Shown piece after piece: positions 25,320 to 34,693 of a DNA stretch of 64,000 bases. How positions within the stretch are numbered: the first letter of the stretch is position 1; every line of letters starts with the position of its first letter. Source of the DNA: Calditrichota bacterium. GTDB taxonomy: Bacteria; Zhuqueibacterota; Zhuqueibacteria; Zhuqueibacterales; Geothermadaptataceae. The stretch covers positions 310,001 through 374,000 of the forward strand of contig QQUE01000012.1 in assembly GCA_008501765.1 (NCBI GenBank). Direction: 5' to 3'. Made by a program: the position numbers and the translations under genes. The notes below the pieces were generated by a model. It was given only the letters and a program-made list of their open reading frames with translations, was not told the origin of the DNA and made no database searches.

Positions 25320-28300
25320 ATGAAATTTCTGACGCGCTTATGTTTTGGTTTTGCTTTGCTTTTTATGTCATCCCTTACTGCGCAACACGTACAACAACTC
25401 AATTGGGATGTGCCTGTCGAAGAGCTTACATTGAGTGATACTGATGATGAAAACAGATATACTTATGGCTTGATGGTTCGTGCTGATGAAACAAGTTATC
25501 TCACCGACCAATACTCAGTATCTTTTACCTGGGGCAGCCAATTAAAACGCTTCGATAATGCTGCTCAAGTGCTCCCTTTTTCAAATTGGGAATTGCCAGG
25601 CACAATAAAAATCCAGGAGGTTAGAGGTCTTTATGGAAACGGGGACATAGCAATTTCTGCACTTCGAGATCCGTGGAATGTCGAACAAGAAATCTCACTC
25701 GCCAGAGTTGACAGTACTGGCCGGGTTGTCTGGCAACACACTGCGAGTACAACCACAACTTGGTCGAGCTATCTTAATAGAATTCTTGCAGCCGACATCG
25801 ATATAAATGAAAATATCTACGTTGCGGGGCGAATTGGAGATAGTACCCCATTAACGTTTGACTTCACACTAGCAGGTCAGACTCTGAACGATGGCTGGGG
25901 ATGGGATATTTTCATTGCAAAGTTTTCACCGTCAGGTCAGTTGCTGTGGATAAAGCACATAAAACCGGATTATCAGGATGTTGAATACTATCATTTATCT
26001 TATTGGCCTAACGAATTTCTTAAAAGTTTCAGCGTTTCTCAATCTGGCACAGTAAATATCGATTATCATTTCGATAAATTTGTTTATAGAATTAACGATT
26101 CATTGAAAACACAAATAACTATCCCCGAATCCTACCACTGGTCCACTTTTGATACAGACGGCACTAGCATCGCACATGTCGAAGAAGACCTGCCGGGTAA
26201 ACATGCTATAGATTCAAATAATCTCAACTGCCGTTACGAGCTCAAAAATTTCAGTGAGACGATTCATGTTGGTGACCGCGAGCTCACAAGCCGTGGTGGC
26301 ATCGATTTTTATTTCGCCAAATACAGCGTGCAAGGCGACCTGCTCTGGCTCATTCATGAGGGTGACAGCGGGGATGAGACCGCGAAAGACTATGCGTTTG
26401 ACAGCGATGGCAATTTATATATAACCGGGGAATTTGCCAATCAATTTACTGTTGACGGCACCACGCTCACCAGCACTGATAATGCTGATATTTTTGTACT
26501 CAAATACGATACTTTTCTGGGAAATATCTGGGCAATTTCTCACCGGTCTCCGGGAAGCAATGAGACGGAAAAAGTTGCGGAAATTGAAGTGAGTCAGGCT
26601 GGTCAAATTTATTTAACCGGCAATCGAACCTTCGAACTCGTCACCGGAGCAAACGAAATAAAAGAAGAAACGTTTCTAGCGCAATTCATTGTGCTACCTG
26701 ATAACAACACGCCGTGCAATTTCAGTGACTCATTTGAAGCCGGAACAGACAGTAATTGGGTCGGGTTGACCCCTGCCCGTTGGGATATTGTCGCCGAAAA
26801 TAGAAACCATGTTTATTCTATAAATACAACGCAATTTCTCAATACTGCGGGCGGTGGTCTAGGCGAATATGTCGTTAATTTAAACCGGTCTTATTCCGAC
26901 TTTGAATTCAGTTTATCAGCCCGGACAGATGAAGATTTGAACATTAATAGTTTTCCTGATTTCGCGATCATTTTCAGCTACGAAAATGCTGAGAATTATT
27001 ATTATGCCCACTATAATGGTGAAATACTGCAAAGCCAGGTGTACCAGGTTATGAGCAATTCAGATCGCCGAATCGTTACCGGATTAAATGTAGATATTTC
27101 CGATAATCAGTTCCACAAGATTAGCATGTCATGCCAAGGCGACCTCTATACATTTTATCTTGACGGAGAAGTTGTTGGCTCGTTTACAGAACCAGGATTG
27201 CCGACAGGCGCCGTGGGATTCGGTTCGTACAACGATGCCGCTTCCTTTGATAATATCTACATTGAAGGATGCTCCGATGGCGAGGCTTTGATTACTACCA
27301 CCCTTCCTCGCCTTGAAGGTGCCATAGCAGATACGGTAACGATACCCATTATACTCTCTACTGAGATGGACATCAGTTTCGCACAAATGGTCGTGGAATA
27401 CGACTCGACAGTACTGAAATTTATCACAGCTGAAAACGGCACCGATGCCGCAGGATTTTCTTTGCTCACCAATACAAATTTACCATTTTCACCATCCGGA
27501 TATGACGTCAATGACAACATCCTGATTCAGCTTTCTGATGCCGGGGTTATCACAGGTATAGACCAGCAAGTGGCTGTACTGAAGTTCTTTGCAATCGGAC
27601 TGGTGAATGGAGCGGCACCGCTACTTTTCGACATGACAAATGGGAAAACCAGTTTCACCAGCAGCACTACTATTGAATTAGAGCCAGAGCAGATAGCATT
27701 TCAAAATGGGGCTATTAGCATAATCAAAGAATATGGAATTCTGCAGGGCAGCGCAGTCTATTTTGGTAAAGAGTCAACAATTTCCGGAGCACCAATATCT
27801 GCAGCATCTGTGACAGCACATGATTTTTTAGGTACTGCCAATAGTGAAACAGATGAAACGGGCTCTTTTATTTTTAATCAGATTATTCAAGGCCCCATTG
27901 AAGTACATGCCACAAAAAATGGCGACAACCGCCGCGCTCTTTCCGGCAATGATGCCTTACTTTTACTCAATCACCTCGCTTTTCTCGAAACGCTCACTGC
28001 AAACCAAATGCGTGCTGCAGATACAGATCAAAACGGAACTGTTTCTGGTTCTGATACATTGCCTTTATTAAAATTTCTTGCTTTTTTTCAACAAGGTACT
28101 GCCGAAACCGGTGCATGGATTTTTGACTCCCCGCAATCACTGATTCTTGGCGAGGGAAATACGGTGGCTTTTAATGGCTATACTGTTGGCGATGTAAATT
28201 TGAACTGGACACCTGCCATAAATTCAGCGCCGGCGAGTAAAACCAACATCCCTCGAATACAAAGCGTCACAAGCATAACTTTGCCTGCCACCGATGCTTT

Positions 28301-29030
28301 CCCGGGAGATACGCTGGAGATTCCATTAGTATTGTCTTCTGGCAGGGCTCTCAGTTTTTTGCAGATAGCTCTGGAATTCGATTCAACCATCGTTCAATTT
28401 ATTGAAGCTCAGCCTGGTGAAAATGCACAAAACATGAGTATGATCACTAACACAATGTTACCCTTTGCGCCACATAATCCGGCGTTTAATAAAAACATTA
28501 TATTGCAACTCTCCAGTGCCACCACGGCAATAACAGGGGAAAATCAGGAAATAGCAATCCTGCGGCTCGCCATAACCGGTTCTGCTGAGCAATCGAGCCA
28601 AATAGGATTCGACTTAACCCAATCACACACTGTTTTGGTGACACAAAATTATGAAGAAATAACAGCAGATTCGATTATTGCTTCAGCAGGTCTGATCAAT
28701 GTGCTTAATCCATCAGGAATAATGGAATCAGAAAATTTACTACCAACAAAATTCAGTTTACAGCAGAATTATCCCAATCCATTCAATCCGCAAACCCACA
28801 TCGAATATGCCATTCCTGTTGATAAAAATGTTCAGACCTCACTAAAAATATATAACGTGCAGGGCCAGTTGGTTAGAGTATTGGTCGATGAACGGCAAGA
28901 TGCTGGAGTGTATAATGTTCGCTGGGACGGCCGTGATAAATCCGGACGAATTCTCCCGAGCGGACTGTATTTGTATGAACTAAAAGCGGGTGACTTCAAG
29001 TTGGTTAAACGTATGATTTTGCTGAAATAA
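25320..29030 (+). CDS. Large secreted beta-propeller/cohesin/dockerin protein with FlgD-like tail
   Basis: 1236 residues with a signal peptide (MKFLTRLCFGFALLF...SSLTAQ). Domains in order: SBBP-like beta-propeller strands such as IFIAKFSPSGQLLWIKH (about 30-450); a concanavalin/LamG-like domain (about 465-650); a cohesin-like domain (about 660-800) with DTVTIPIILST and a VVEYDSTVLKF strand; a Cna-B-like plus dockerin-like module (about 800-937) with D-x-D-x-N-G-x5-D; a second cohesin-like domain (about 978-1123); and a C-terminal FlgD-like Ig domain with YPNPFNPQT ending in LLK. The tail is of the type used for surface sorting in this superphylum. The ATG at 25320 has AAGGTGG upstream; the GTG at 25311 is less likely. 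It is the first of three tandem paralogues. Confidence 0.88.
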   Translation: MKFLTRLCFGFALLFMSSLTAQHVQQLNWDVPVEELTLSDTDDENRYTYGLMVRADETSYLTDQYSVSFTWGSQLKRFDNAAQVLPFSNWELPGTIKIQEVRGLYGNGDIAISALRDPWNVEQEISLARVDSTGRVVWQHTASTTTTWSSYLNRILAADIDINENIYVAGRIGDSTPLTFDFTLAGQTLNDGWGWDIFIAKFSPSGQLLWIKHIKPDYQDVEYYHLSYWPNEFLKSFSVSQSGTVNIDYHFDKFVYRINDSLKTQITIPESYHWSTFDTDGTSIAHVEEDLPGKHAIDSNNLNCRYELKNFSETIHVGDRELTSRGGIDFYFAKYSVQGDLLWLIHEGDSGDETAKDYAFDSDGNLYITGEFANQFTVDGTTLTSTDNADIFVLKYDTFLGNIWAISHRSPGSNETEKVAEIEVSQAGQIYLTGNRTFELVTGANEIKEETFLAQFIVLPDNNTPCNFSDSFEAGTDSNWVGLTPARWDIVAENRNHVYSINTTQFLNTAGGGLGEYVVNLNRSYSDFEFSLSARTDEDLNINSFPDFAIIFSYENAENYYYAHYNGEILQSQVYQVMSNSDRRIVTGLNVDISDNQFHKISMSCQGDLYTFYLDGEVVGSFTEPGLPTGAVGFGSYNDAASFDNIYIEGCSDGEALITTTLPRLEGAIADTVTIPIILSTEMDISFAQMVVEYDSTVLKFITAENGTDAAGFSLLTNTNLPFSPSGYDVNDNILIQLSDAGVITGIDQQVAVLKFFAIGLVNGAAPLLFDMTNGKTSFTSSTTIELEPEQIAFQNGAISIIKEYGILQGSAVYFGKESTISGAPISAASVTAHDFLGTANSETDETGSFIFNQIIQGPIEVHATKNGDNRRALSGNDALLLLNHLAFLETLTANQMRAADTDQNGTVSGSDTLPLLKFLAFFQQGTAETGAWIFDSPQSLILGEGNTVAFNGYTVGDVNLNWTPAINSAPASKTNIPRIQSVTSITLPATDAFPGDTLEIPLVLSSGRALSFLQIALEFDSTIVQFIEAQPGENAQNMSMITNTMLPFAPHNPAFNKNIILQLSSATTAITGENQEIAILRLAITGSAEQSSQIGFDLTQSHTVLVTQNYEEITADSIIASAGLINVLNPSGIMESENLLPTKFSLQQNYPNPFNPQTHIEYAIPVDKNVQTSLKIYNVQGQLVRVLVDERQDAGVYNVRWDGRDKSGRILPSGLYLYELKAGDFKLVKRMILLK

Positions 29031-29058
29031 AGAAAGCCACTTATTGGCCGTTTCAGAC

Positions 29059-29086
29059 AAAAACCGGTTCCTTCAATACGGTTTTT
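29059..29086 (+). terminator. Probable terminator after the first cohesin/dockerin gene
   Basis: AAAAACCG (29059-29066) pairs with CGGTTTTT (29079-29086). It lies 29 bp after the stop codon. The remaining 370 bp to the next gene hold no frame or repeat I recognise. Confidence 0.65.
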
Positions 29087-29457
29087 AAATAAAAATCATC
29101 TTGCATGTATTTTCTGGAAAGTTTAACTTACATAACAATTATACATACTGCGGTAATTCAAAAAAATTACTTTATTCTCACCTCAGAATAAAGAGTTCGA
29201 TCCCGGTACCATAATTTTTCGATATTGTTTTATTGAATGGGCGCAAAGTGAATGAATGTCACATCATTTAAATATGGGGAGGTTGAAAATCAGGACGCAT
29301 TGCAGGGTGGATAATTATCCGAACATACATCTTCTGGAATGTAAGCCCTGATATTTTTTTTCACCCACGCAATTTTCAATAGCCGAACCTCGAAAAACTG
29401 AACCAGGACGAACATCATACTTCTGTATCACGCTTTATAAACCCTGAGGAAATAAGC

Positions 29458-31245
29458 ATGAAAACCCGTCTGATGCTCATTCCCGCACTCTTGTTGATCT
29501 CTGTTTCCGTTTATGCCTCCAATCCGACTTATAAAATTCTAAATTTTGCCGCTGTTAAAGGTGATACCATCGAAATTCCAGTATTACTTTCCAGTCAGTC
29601 TGCAATCAGTTTTGCGCAAGCAGTCATCGACTATGACGACAGCATACTCGAATTTCTTGCTGTCGAAAAAGGCAGTGCGACAACCAATTTCACTTTACAA
29701 GTTAATCCAACACTGCCTTTCCCTCCTGTAAATTCAAATACAACAAATAACGTTTTGCTGCAACTATCATCGACCGCATCTTTCACCGGAGACGACCAGG
29801 AAATTGCCGTTCTTAAATTGATTGCCGTTGGTGATGCCGATTCCAGTACCGTTTTGGCGTTTGATCCTGGTGCCAATCATTCCTATCTCGTCACCTCAGA
29901 TAACGTTGAATTAAGCGGCATTGCGCTTGATTTTGTTGCTGGCGAATTTACAGTTCTGCCTTTTCGCTATGATATAAACGGAACCGTGCATTATCTCAGC
30001 AGCCAGCAAGCTGTATCCTACGCTACCATTGAACTTATTTCGGTAGAAGATACCACAGAAACAAACAGTGACCAGGATGGAATTTTCAATTTAGCTGCAA
30101 TTCGAGAAGGAGATGTTAAAATCACCCCATCAAAAGCTGATGATCGCATTGGAATTAATGGCGTCGATGCATTGAAAATCTTGCGCACCATCGCTTTTCT
30201 CGAGGAACTCTCTGCAAATGAAGTCCTGGCTGCGGATGTCAATCTTGATGGCAAAACAAGCGGAGCCGATGCGCTTGCACTTTTGCATTATTTGATTTTT
30301 TCCAGCACAGGTACGGCCCACACCGGAGAATGGGTTTTTATTGAGCCTGTTGTAGAATTTGAAATACGTGCAGATAGCACTATAAATTATACGACTTACA
30401 AACTTGGCGATGTCAACCTCGACTGGAATCCCGGGCAAAGCTCGGCGGCTTTTTCAAAATCATCGTATGAACACATTCTCACAATAGCCGCAAATTTTAT
30501 TCTCCCATCCATTGAAGCCGTGCAGGGAGATACGGTTGAAATTCCAATAATACTGCATACCGATAAGAGCGTCAGTTTTATACAAATCACCGTTGATTAC
30601 GATTCGAATATTGTCCAGTTTATCGATGCAACCACAGGCTCCCATACAGCAGGAATGAGCCTTATTTCCAATTCAGCCCTGCCTTTTGCACCACAAAATA
30701 CAGATGCCAATAAAAATACAATCCTGCAATTGTCAAGCGCCAGCACAGTTGTAAGCGGCCAGGATCAAGAGATTTTCGTTATCCGTATGCAGATTATTGG
30801 TGATCCCGCACAGTCAGGGCCATTGTCAATCGATACGGTGCCGGCCCACACTTATCTGACAACCAGCAACTACGAAGAGATTTCCGGTGAAGAAATATCA
30901 GCAGAAGCTGGTGAAGTGGTTGTTTCAAACACAACTGCTATAAACTCCGAAGACACGACTGTTCCGGTAGAATTTGCCCTTTTACAAAATTTCCCCAATC
31001 CATTCAATCCGCAAACTTCAATTCAATACGATCTTCCGCACGCCAGCAAAGTTACGCTGCGAATTTACTCACTACAAGGTCAGTTGGTGCAGCAATTTGA
31101 GCGCGATCATCCGACCGGTGGCCGTTTTTCGGTACGATGGAATGGTCGAGGTTTAAATGGGAAATCGGTGAGCAGCGGGACCTATATTTTCCATTTACAG
31201 GCCAACGAATATTCACAAAGTTTAAAAATGCTGCTCGTGAAATAA
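29458..31245 (+). CDS. Secreted cohesin-dockerin-cohesin protein with FlgD-like tail
   Basis: 595 residues with a signal peptide (MKTRLMLIPALLLISVSVYA). A cohesin-like domain comes first (about 22-165: GDTIEIPVLLSSQ, then VIDYDDSILEF). A Cna-B-like fold with a dockerin-like pair follows (about 168-325), including DVNLDGKTSGADALALL, a good calcium loop. Then a second cohesin-like domain (about 340-490) and a FlgD-like tail with FPNPFNPQT ending in LLVK. A GAGGA-like site precedes the ATG. It is essentially the first protein without its propeller and LamG parts. Carrying both partner types on one chain would allow self-assembly into chains; that is inference. Confidence 0.88.
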   Translation: MKTRLMLIPALLLISVSVYASNPTYKILNFAAVKGDTIEIPVLLSSQSAISFAQAVIDYDDSILEFLAVEKGSATTNFTLQVNPTLPFPPVNSNTTNNVLLQLSSTASFTGDDQEIAVLKLIAVGDADSSTVLAFDPGANHSYLVTSDNVELSGIALDFVAGEFTVLPFRYDINGTVHYLSSQQAVSYATIELISVEDTTETNSDQDGIFNLAAIREGDVKITPSKADDRIGINGVDALKILRTIAFLEELSANEVLAADVNLDGKTSGADALALLHYLIFSSTGTAHTGEWVFIEPVVEFEIRADSTINYTTYKLGDVNLDWNPGQSSAAFSKSSYEHILTIAANFILPSIEAVQGDTVEIPIILHTDKSVSFIQITVDYDSNIVQFIDATTGSHTAGMSLISNSALPFAPQNTDANKNTILQLSSASTVVSGQDQEIFVIRMQIIGDPAQSGPLSIDTVPAHTYLTTSNYEEISGEEISAEAGEVVVSNTTAINSEDTTVPVEFALLQNFPNPFNPQTSIQYDLPHASKVTLRIYSLQGQLVQQFERDHPTGGRFSVRWNGRGLNGKSVSSGTYIFHLQANEYSQSLKMLLVK

Positions 31246-31298
31246 AAAATTTATGTATGACGCCCCATCAAAGCACGTCAAACGTTCGGCTGGAAACT

Positions 31299-31326
31299 CA
31301 GCTTCCATTATTTCAGATGGAAGCTG
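31299..31326 (+). other. Perfect 10-bp hairpin between cohesin/dockerin genes
   Basis: CAGCTTCCAT pairs exactly with ATGGAAGCTG around an 8-nt loop. There is no T-run, so it is not a standard terminator. It lies in the presumed leader of the third gene and could be an mRNA stability or pausing element. Confidence 0.5.
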
Positions 31327-31355
31327 AATTCGTCGTATCAACTCAGGAGAGAACA

Positions 31356-34295
31356 ATGAAACGAACAGGGTTCCATATCTATTTTATAGGGCTGATTCTT
31401 TTAAATATGCATTTTTTACAGGTAGAAGTAAATGCGCAGGAAACTGTCGAGGTCAAGTTTATTGCGCCAATAAGTGAAGGCGGCACTCCTGGTGAATGCG
31501 AAAACGGTGATTGCGAATTCAGCCCCTACACATTTCAAATCGATGGTGTGATGTATACAGAAAAAGAATTAGTTTTCGATTGGCAAGTCGGGTCGAAACA
31601 TCATGTTAAAGCAATTTGGGCGGGACACTATGCTACGTATCCCAGAACACCAACTCTCTTTTATCTTTTCAGAGGCTGGAGTGATGGTTTAGAACAGAGG
31701 GAAAGAACCGTTATTGTGACACCGGACTCTTCTACAACCTACGCTATCGTAAAATCAGATTCTGATTATTATTACTTAGGGAAACAAGCCTATAATTCAG
31801 ATTATTCTATAACATATCCGGCAGAATTAGTGCGTTTCATACCCGAGGATATTCCTTTAAAACCCTGGTTTGAAGATCTTTATGAAGAAACATTTGTTCC
31901 ACCGAACGTCGATGCAGTATACATTGCTGTTCCGGATGAAAACAAAATTTTTCGCAGATGGCATACGGAAGAATTCCCCAACAGTCCTGAACAGGGGACA
32001 TTATTTTTAACTCGAAACAATCCTGCGACGTTAAACTATGACGGCCCCGGCACAGTCGCATGGCCAACTTTTGTTGATAAAAAAATCTATACGAATGATT
32101 TCTCTGCGAAAAGCAACGTTGGTTTATGGTATTTGACACCCAGCAAATGGCAATTTACTGAAGAAGGGGGAAATTCAAAACTATCGCTGATCGAGCCGAA
32201 TCCAAATGGCAATGAATTTGCGATTTTAACATCGTATTCCTGGGAAATTTTTACTATTGAATTTGATGCGCAGGCCACAGATCCCGGCCGCCCCAACTAC
32301 TTTATAATTTTTGGGTCCAGCGCCCTCGGGGATATGGCAAACAACAGTTATTATATCCAATTTGCTGCTTATGGCGCCGTCAATCTTTTCAAAACAGTCA
32401 ACGGACAAAATGCGATAATCGACAGCGTGAATATAGATTTTTCAATGGATTTACAGCAGCACCACATTCGCGTCGAAAGGCTTTATAATAAGGAAGGTGG
32501 CATCGTCATTTTCGCAGATGACCAATTTTTGTTCGAACTCGAAGATTCGCAGTTCGAAACCGGCTACCTCGCCCTGGGCTCCTGGAAAAGTACCGCGACA
32601 TTTGATAACATCAATATCGAAGGCATGGTCCATCAAAACGGCACCGTTGATTTGCAATTGCCGGCCGATCACGATTTTGGATTCCCGCCGATCGTTTACG
32701 ATCTTGAGGCCAACTACGGTGAAACCGTCGAAATCCCGGTAACTGTCAGCACTTTTGAAGACCTGAACCACGCCCAATTGACGCTTAATTACAACAGCAA
32801 ACATCTTGAGTTTAAATCTGTTGAATTCTCCGAAAACTTGCAAACGAATGCTCAACTGAACTATAATCCGGAACCGGAATTTTTAAACTCTGATGATCCT
32901 TATTATGATAAAAATGTATTCGTAGAAATCTCCGGCGACGGTAGCCCGCTCATCGTCGGGAATGACAATTTAATTTTAAATTACCAATTCCGGGTAATCA
33001 ACGACGATTATTTATCCCTTTTTCTCTTTGATCGTGATTGTGATCATACATGGGTAAAAACAGTGAACGACGAGGTTTTCTGCGGCGAACAAATCGATTT
33101 TAATGTTGGAATAATCAAAGTGACAGACGATGGATCGCATTTTGATGTCGATAGCAAAATCGAGTATTTTTCCAACAATGCCCGCGTTCCCGACGCCGAA
33201 ATAATTGCGACCGGGCCTATTGAAACACGGGCAATTTCTGAAATTGAAGGCCAATACAAGGTGCCCGGTCTCCCGGAAGGTGTCTACAATTTCACTGTTC
33301 AAAAAAATGGCGATGTGCGCAACGCCGTCACCGGATCGGATTTACTCTTCGTTTTACAAAACCTGGCCTATCTCACCGATTTGGACGATGACCAGCATTT
33401 TGCCGCGGATGTCACCGAAGACGGCCGGATTTCCGGTTCCGATGCTGTAGCTATGTTGCGCTATCTGGCTTTTTTTCCAAGTTCAATCGCTCAAACCGGT
33501 GCGTGGCGATTTCTTCCCGGCGTGACCTCAATGTACGTCGCTCAGGATGAGATACAAGATTTTAAGGCATTTCTCCTGGGAGATGTCAATGGCAGCTGGG
33601 GATCGAATCAGGCAATTTCCGGCAAACGCAATCCAGCGCTGGTTGATTTCTTTAAATCAGAGCACGAAGGGAAATTCGCCGTTTCCATCAGGACAGCTGA
33701 AAACTCAGGCCCGGTGCACACGCTGCAGGCTAAAATATTCTGGCAGGAGGATAATCCTTCCGAGGTTGAATTTATACGCACAGCCAACTCGCTTCATTTT
33801 GCAGCCCATCAGCCCAATGACAACAGCCTATCCCTGGCTCTGGCGACTATCGATGGCATTTCCGGCGGCCAGGAAATAGGGCATTTTCTTTTCAAAGAAT
33901 TAGATGGAATGCAGGAATTGGATGCCGTCGTCACGCACCTCGTTGTCAACGATGTTGTGCTAAAAAGTTCGCTCATTTCGGAAAATGATGGCCTTGCAGT
34001 TCTGCCAACAAAATTTCAGTTGCATCCGAATTACCCAAATCCCTTTAATCCGGAAACAACGATTGCCTACGATGTGCCGCATTTAAGAAACAGTATTGAA
34101 GTCAATCTGGCAATTTATTCGGTACAGGGGCAAGTCGTTCGCCGCTATGAGCGATTTCACAACACACCCGGGACCTATGAAATTAAATGGGATGGCCGAA
34201 ATAACTGGGCACAATATGTAGGAACCGGAACTTACATCGCCCATATTCAGGCAGGAAAATTCAGTCAAAGCATTAAAATGTTGCTGGTAAAGTAA
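31356..34295 (+). CDS. Secreted LamG-like/cohesin/dockerin protein with FlgD-like tail
   Basis: 979 residues from the ATG at 31356, which has AGGAGA upstream and starts a signal peptide (MKRTGFHIYFIGLILLNMHF). The frame is open 219 bp further upstream, but that part overlaps the previous gene. After an N-terminal region with Cys and Trp residues comes a concanavalin-like domain (about 246-430). A cohesin-like domain (about 430-585) and a dockerin-like module (about 588-748, DVTEDGRISGSDAVAML) follow. Then a degenerate cohesin-like segment (about 760-880) and the FlgD-like tail with YPNPFNPET ending in LLVK. It is the third tandem paralogue. Composition and domain order differ enough that recent duplication is unlikely. 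Confidence 0.88.
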   Translation: MKRTGFHIYFIGLILLNMHFLQVEVNAQETVEVKFIAPISEGGTPGECENGDCEFSPYTFQIDGVMYTEKELVFDWQVGSKHHVKAIWAGHYATYPRTPTLFYLFRGWSDGLEQRERTVIVTPDSSTTYAIVKSDSDYYYLGKQAYNSDYSITYPAELVRFIPEDIPLKPWFEDLYEETFVPPNVDAVYIAVPDENKIFRRWHTEEFPNSPEQGTLFLTRNNPATLNYDGPGTVAWPTFVDKKIYTNDFSAKSNVGLWYLTPSKWQFTEEGGNSKLSLIEPNPNGNEFAILTSYSWEIFTIEFDAQATDPGRPNYFIIFGSSALGDMANNSYYIQFAAYGAVNLFKTVNGQNAIIDSVNIDFSMDLQQHHIRVERLYNKEGGIVIFADDQFLFELEDSQFETGYLALGSWKSTATFDNINIEGMVHQNGTVDLQLPADHDFGFPPIVYDLEANYGETVEIPVTVSTFEDLNHAQLTLNYNSKHLEFKSVEFSENLQTNAQLNYNPEPEFLNSDDPYYDKNVFVEISGDGSPLIVGNDNLILNYQFRVINDDYLSLFLFDRDCDHTWVKTVNDEVFCGEQIDFNVGIIKVTDDGSHFDVDSKIEYFSNNARVPDAEIIATGPIETRAISEIEGQYKVPGLPEGVYNFTVQKNGDVRNAVTGSDLLFVLQNLAYLTDLDDDQHFAADVTEDGRISGSDAVAMLRYLAFFPSSIAQTGAWRFLPGVTSMYVAQDEIQDFKAFLLGDVNGSWGSNQAISGKRNPALVDFFKSEHEGKFAVSIRTAENSGPVHTLQAKIFWQEDNPSEVEFIRTANSLHFAAHQPNDNSLSLALATIDGISGGQEIGHFLFKELDGMQELDAVVTHLVVNDVVLKSSLISENDGLAVLPTKFQLHPNYPNPFNPETTIAYDVPHLRNSIEVNLAIYSVQGQVVRRYERFHNTPGTYEIKWDGRNNWAQYVGTGTYIAHIQAGKFSQSIKMLLVK

Positions 34296-34330
34296 ATTCG
34301 AAAAGACAGAAGCAGGTGCGGTTCTAAAAT

Positions 34331-34693
34331 AACGTGAGTTCGATGTAAGCTGTAACATTCTTTACCAAGCATAATTAAAATAGAGCGAAGGCGTCTCGCC
34401 GAGCGTTTCGTGTGTTATCCTCAGCGGGACGCCTTCGGACTATATCCTATAATTAATTCGTTTTGTCCCAATTCTTCTTATCCTGAATAATTCGCACACA
34501 AGGGCACTAAGTCCACAAAAAATATTTGAATACTTATAAAACATAACTTTGTGTACCCCGTGGCTTTGTGAGAGCTAATTTTAATAGATAACTTAGCTTT
34601 TCCTCTCGTCTTATCTCAAATATCTAATTATCACAGGTTAAGAATATTTTAAAAAATATCTGTGAATAAAGCAGGTTATATCGAACTCACGTT
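34331..34693. mobile_element. MITE-like palindromic element, family B copy 2 (with insertion)
   Basis: A 363 bp copy of the 18261-18425 element in reverse orientation, with the same AACGTGAGTTCGA ends and the same CGAAGGCGTC/GACGCCTTCG core palindrome. About 200 bp of extra sequence (about 34480-34677) is inserted near the right end. Part of this insert (GGCACTAAGTCCACAAA, then GTGGCTTTGTGAGAG) resembles the core of the family A element at 62.9 kb. AAAAT flanks both ends and may be a target duplication. The last two bases overlap the stop codon of the HlyD-like gene. Confidence 0.75.

Noticed and set aside
31137-31355. Earlier start for the third cohesin/dockerin gene
   Set aside because: It overlaps the previous gene's FlgD-like tail. 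A clear AGGAGA and signal peptide begin at 31356.
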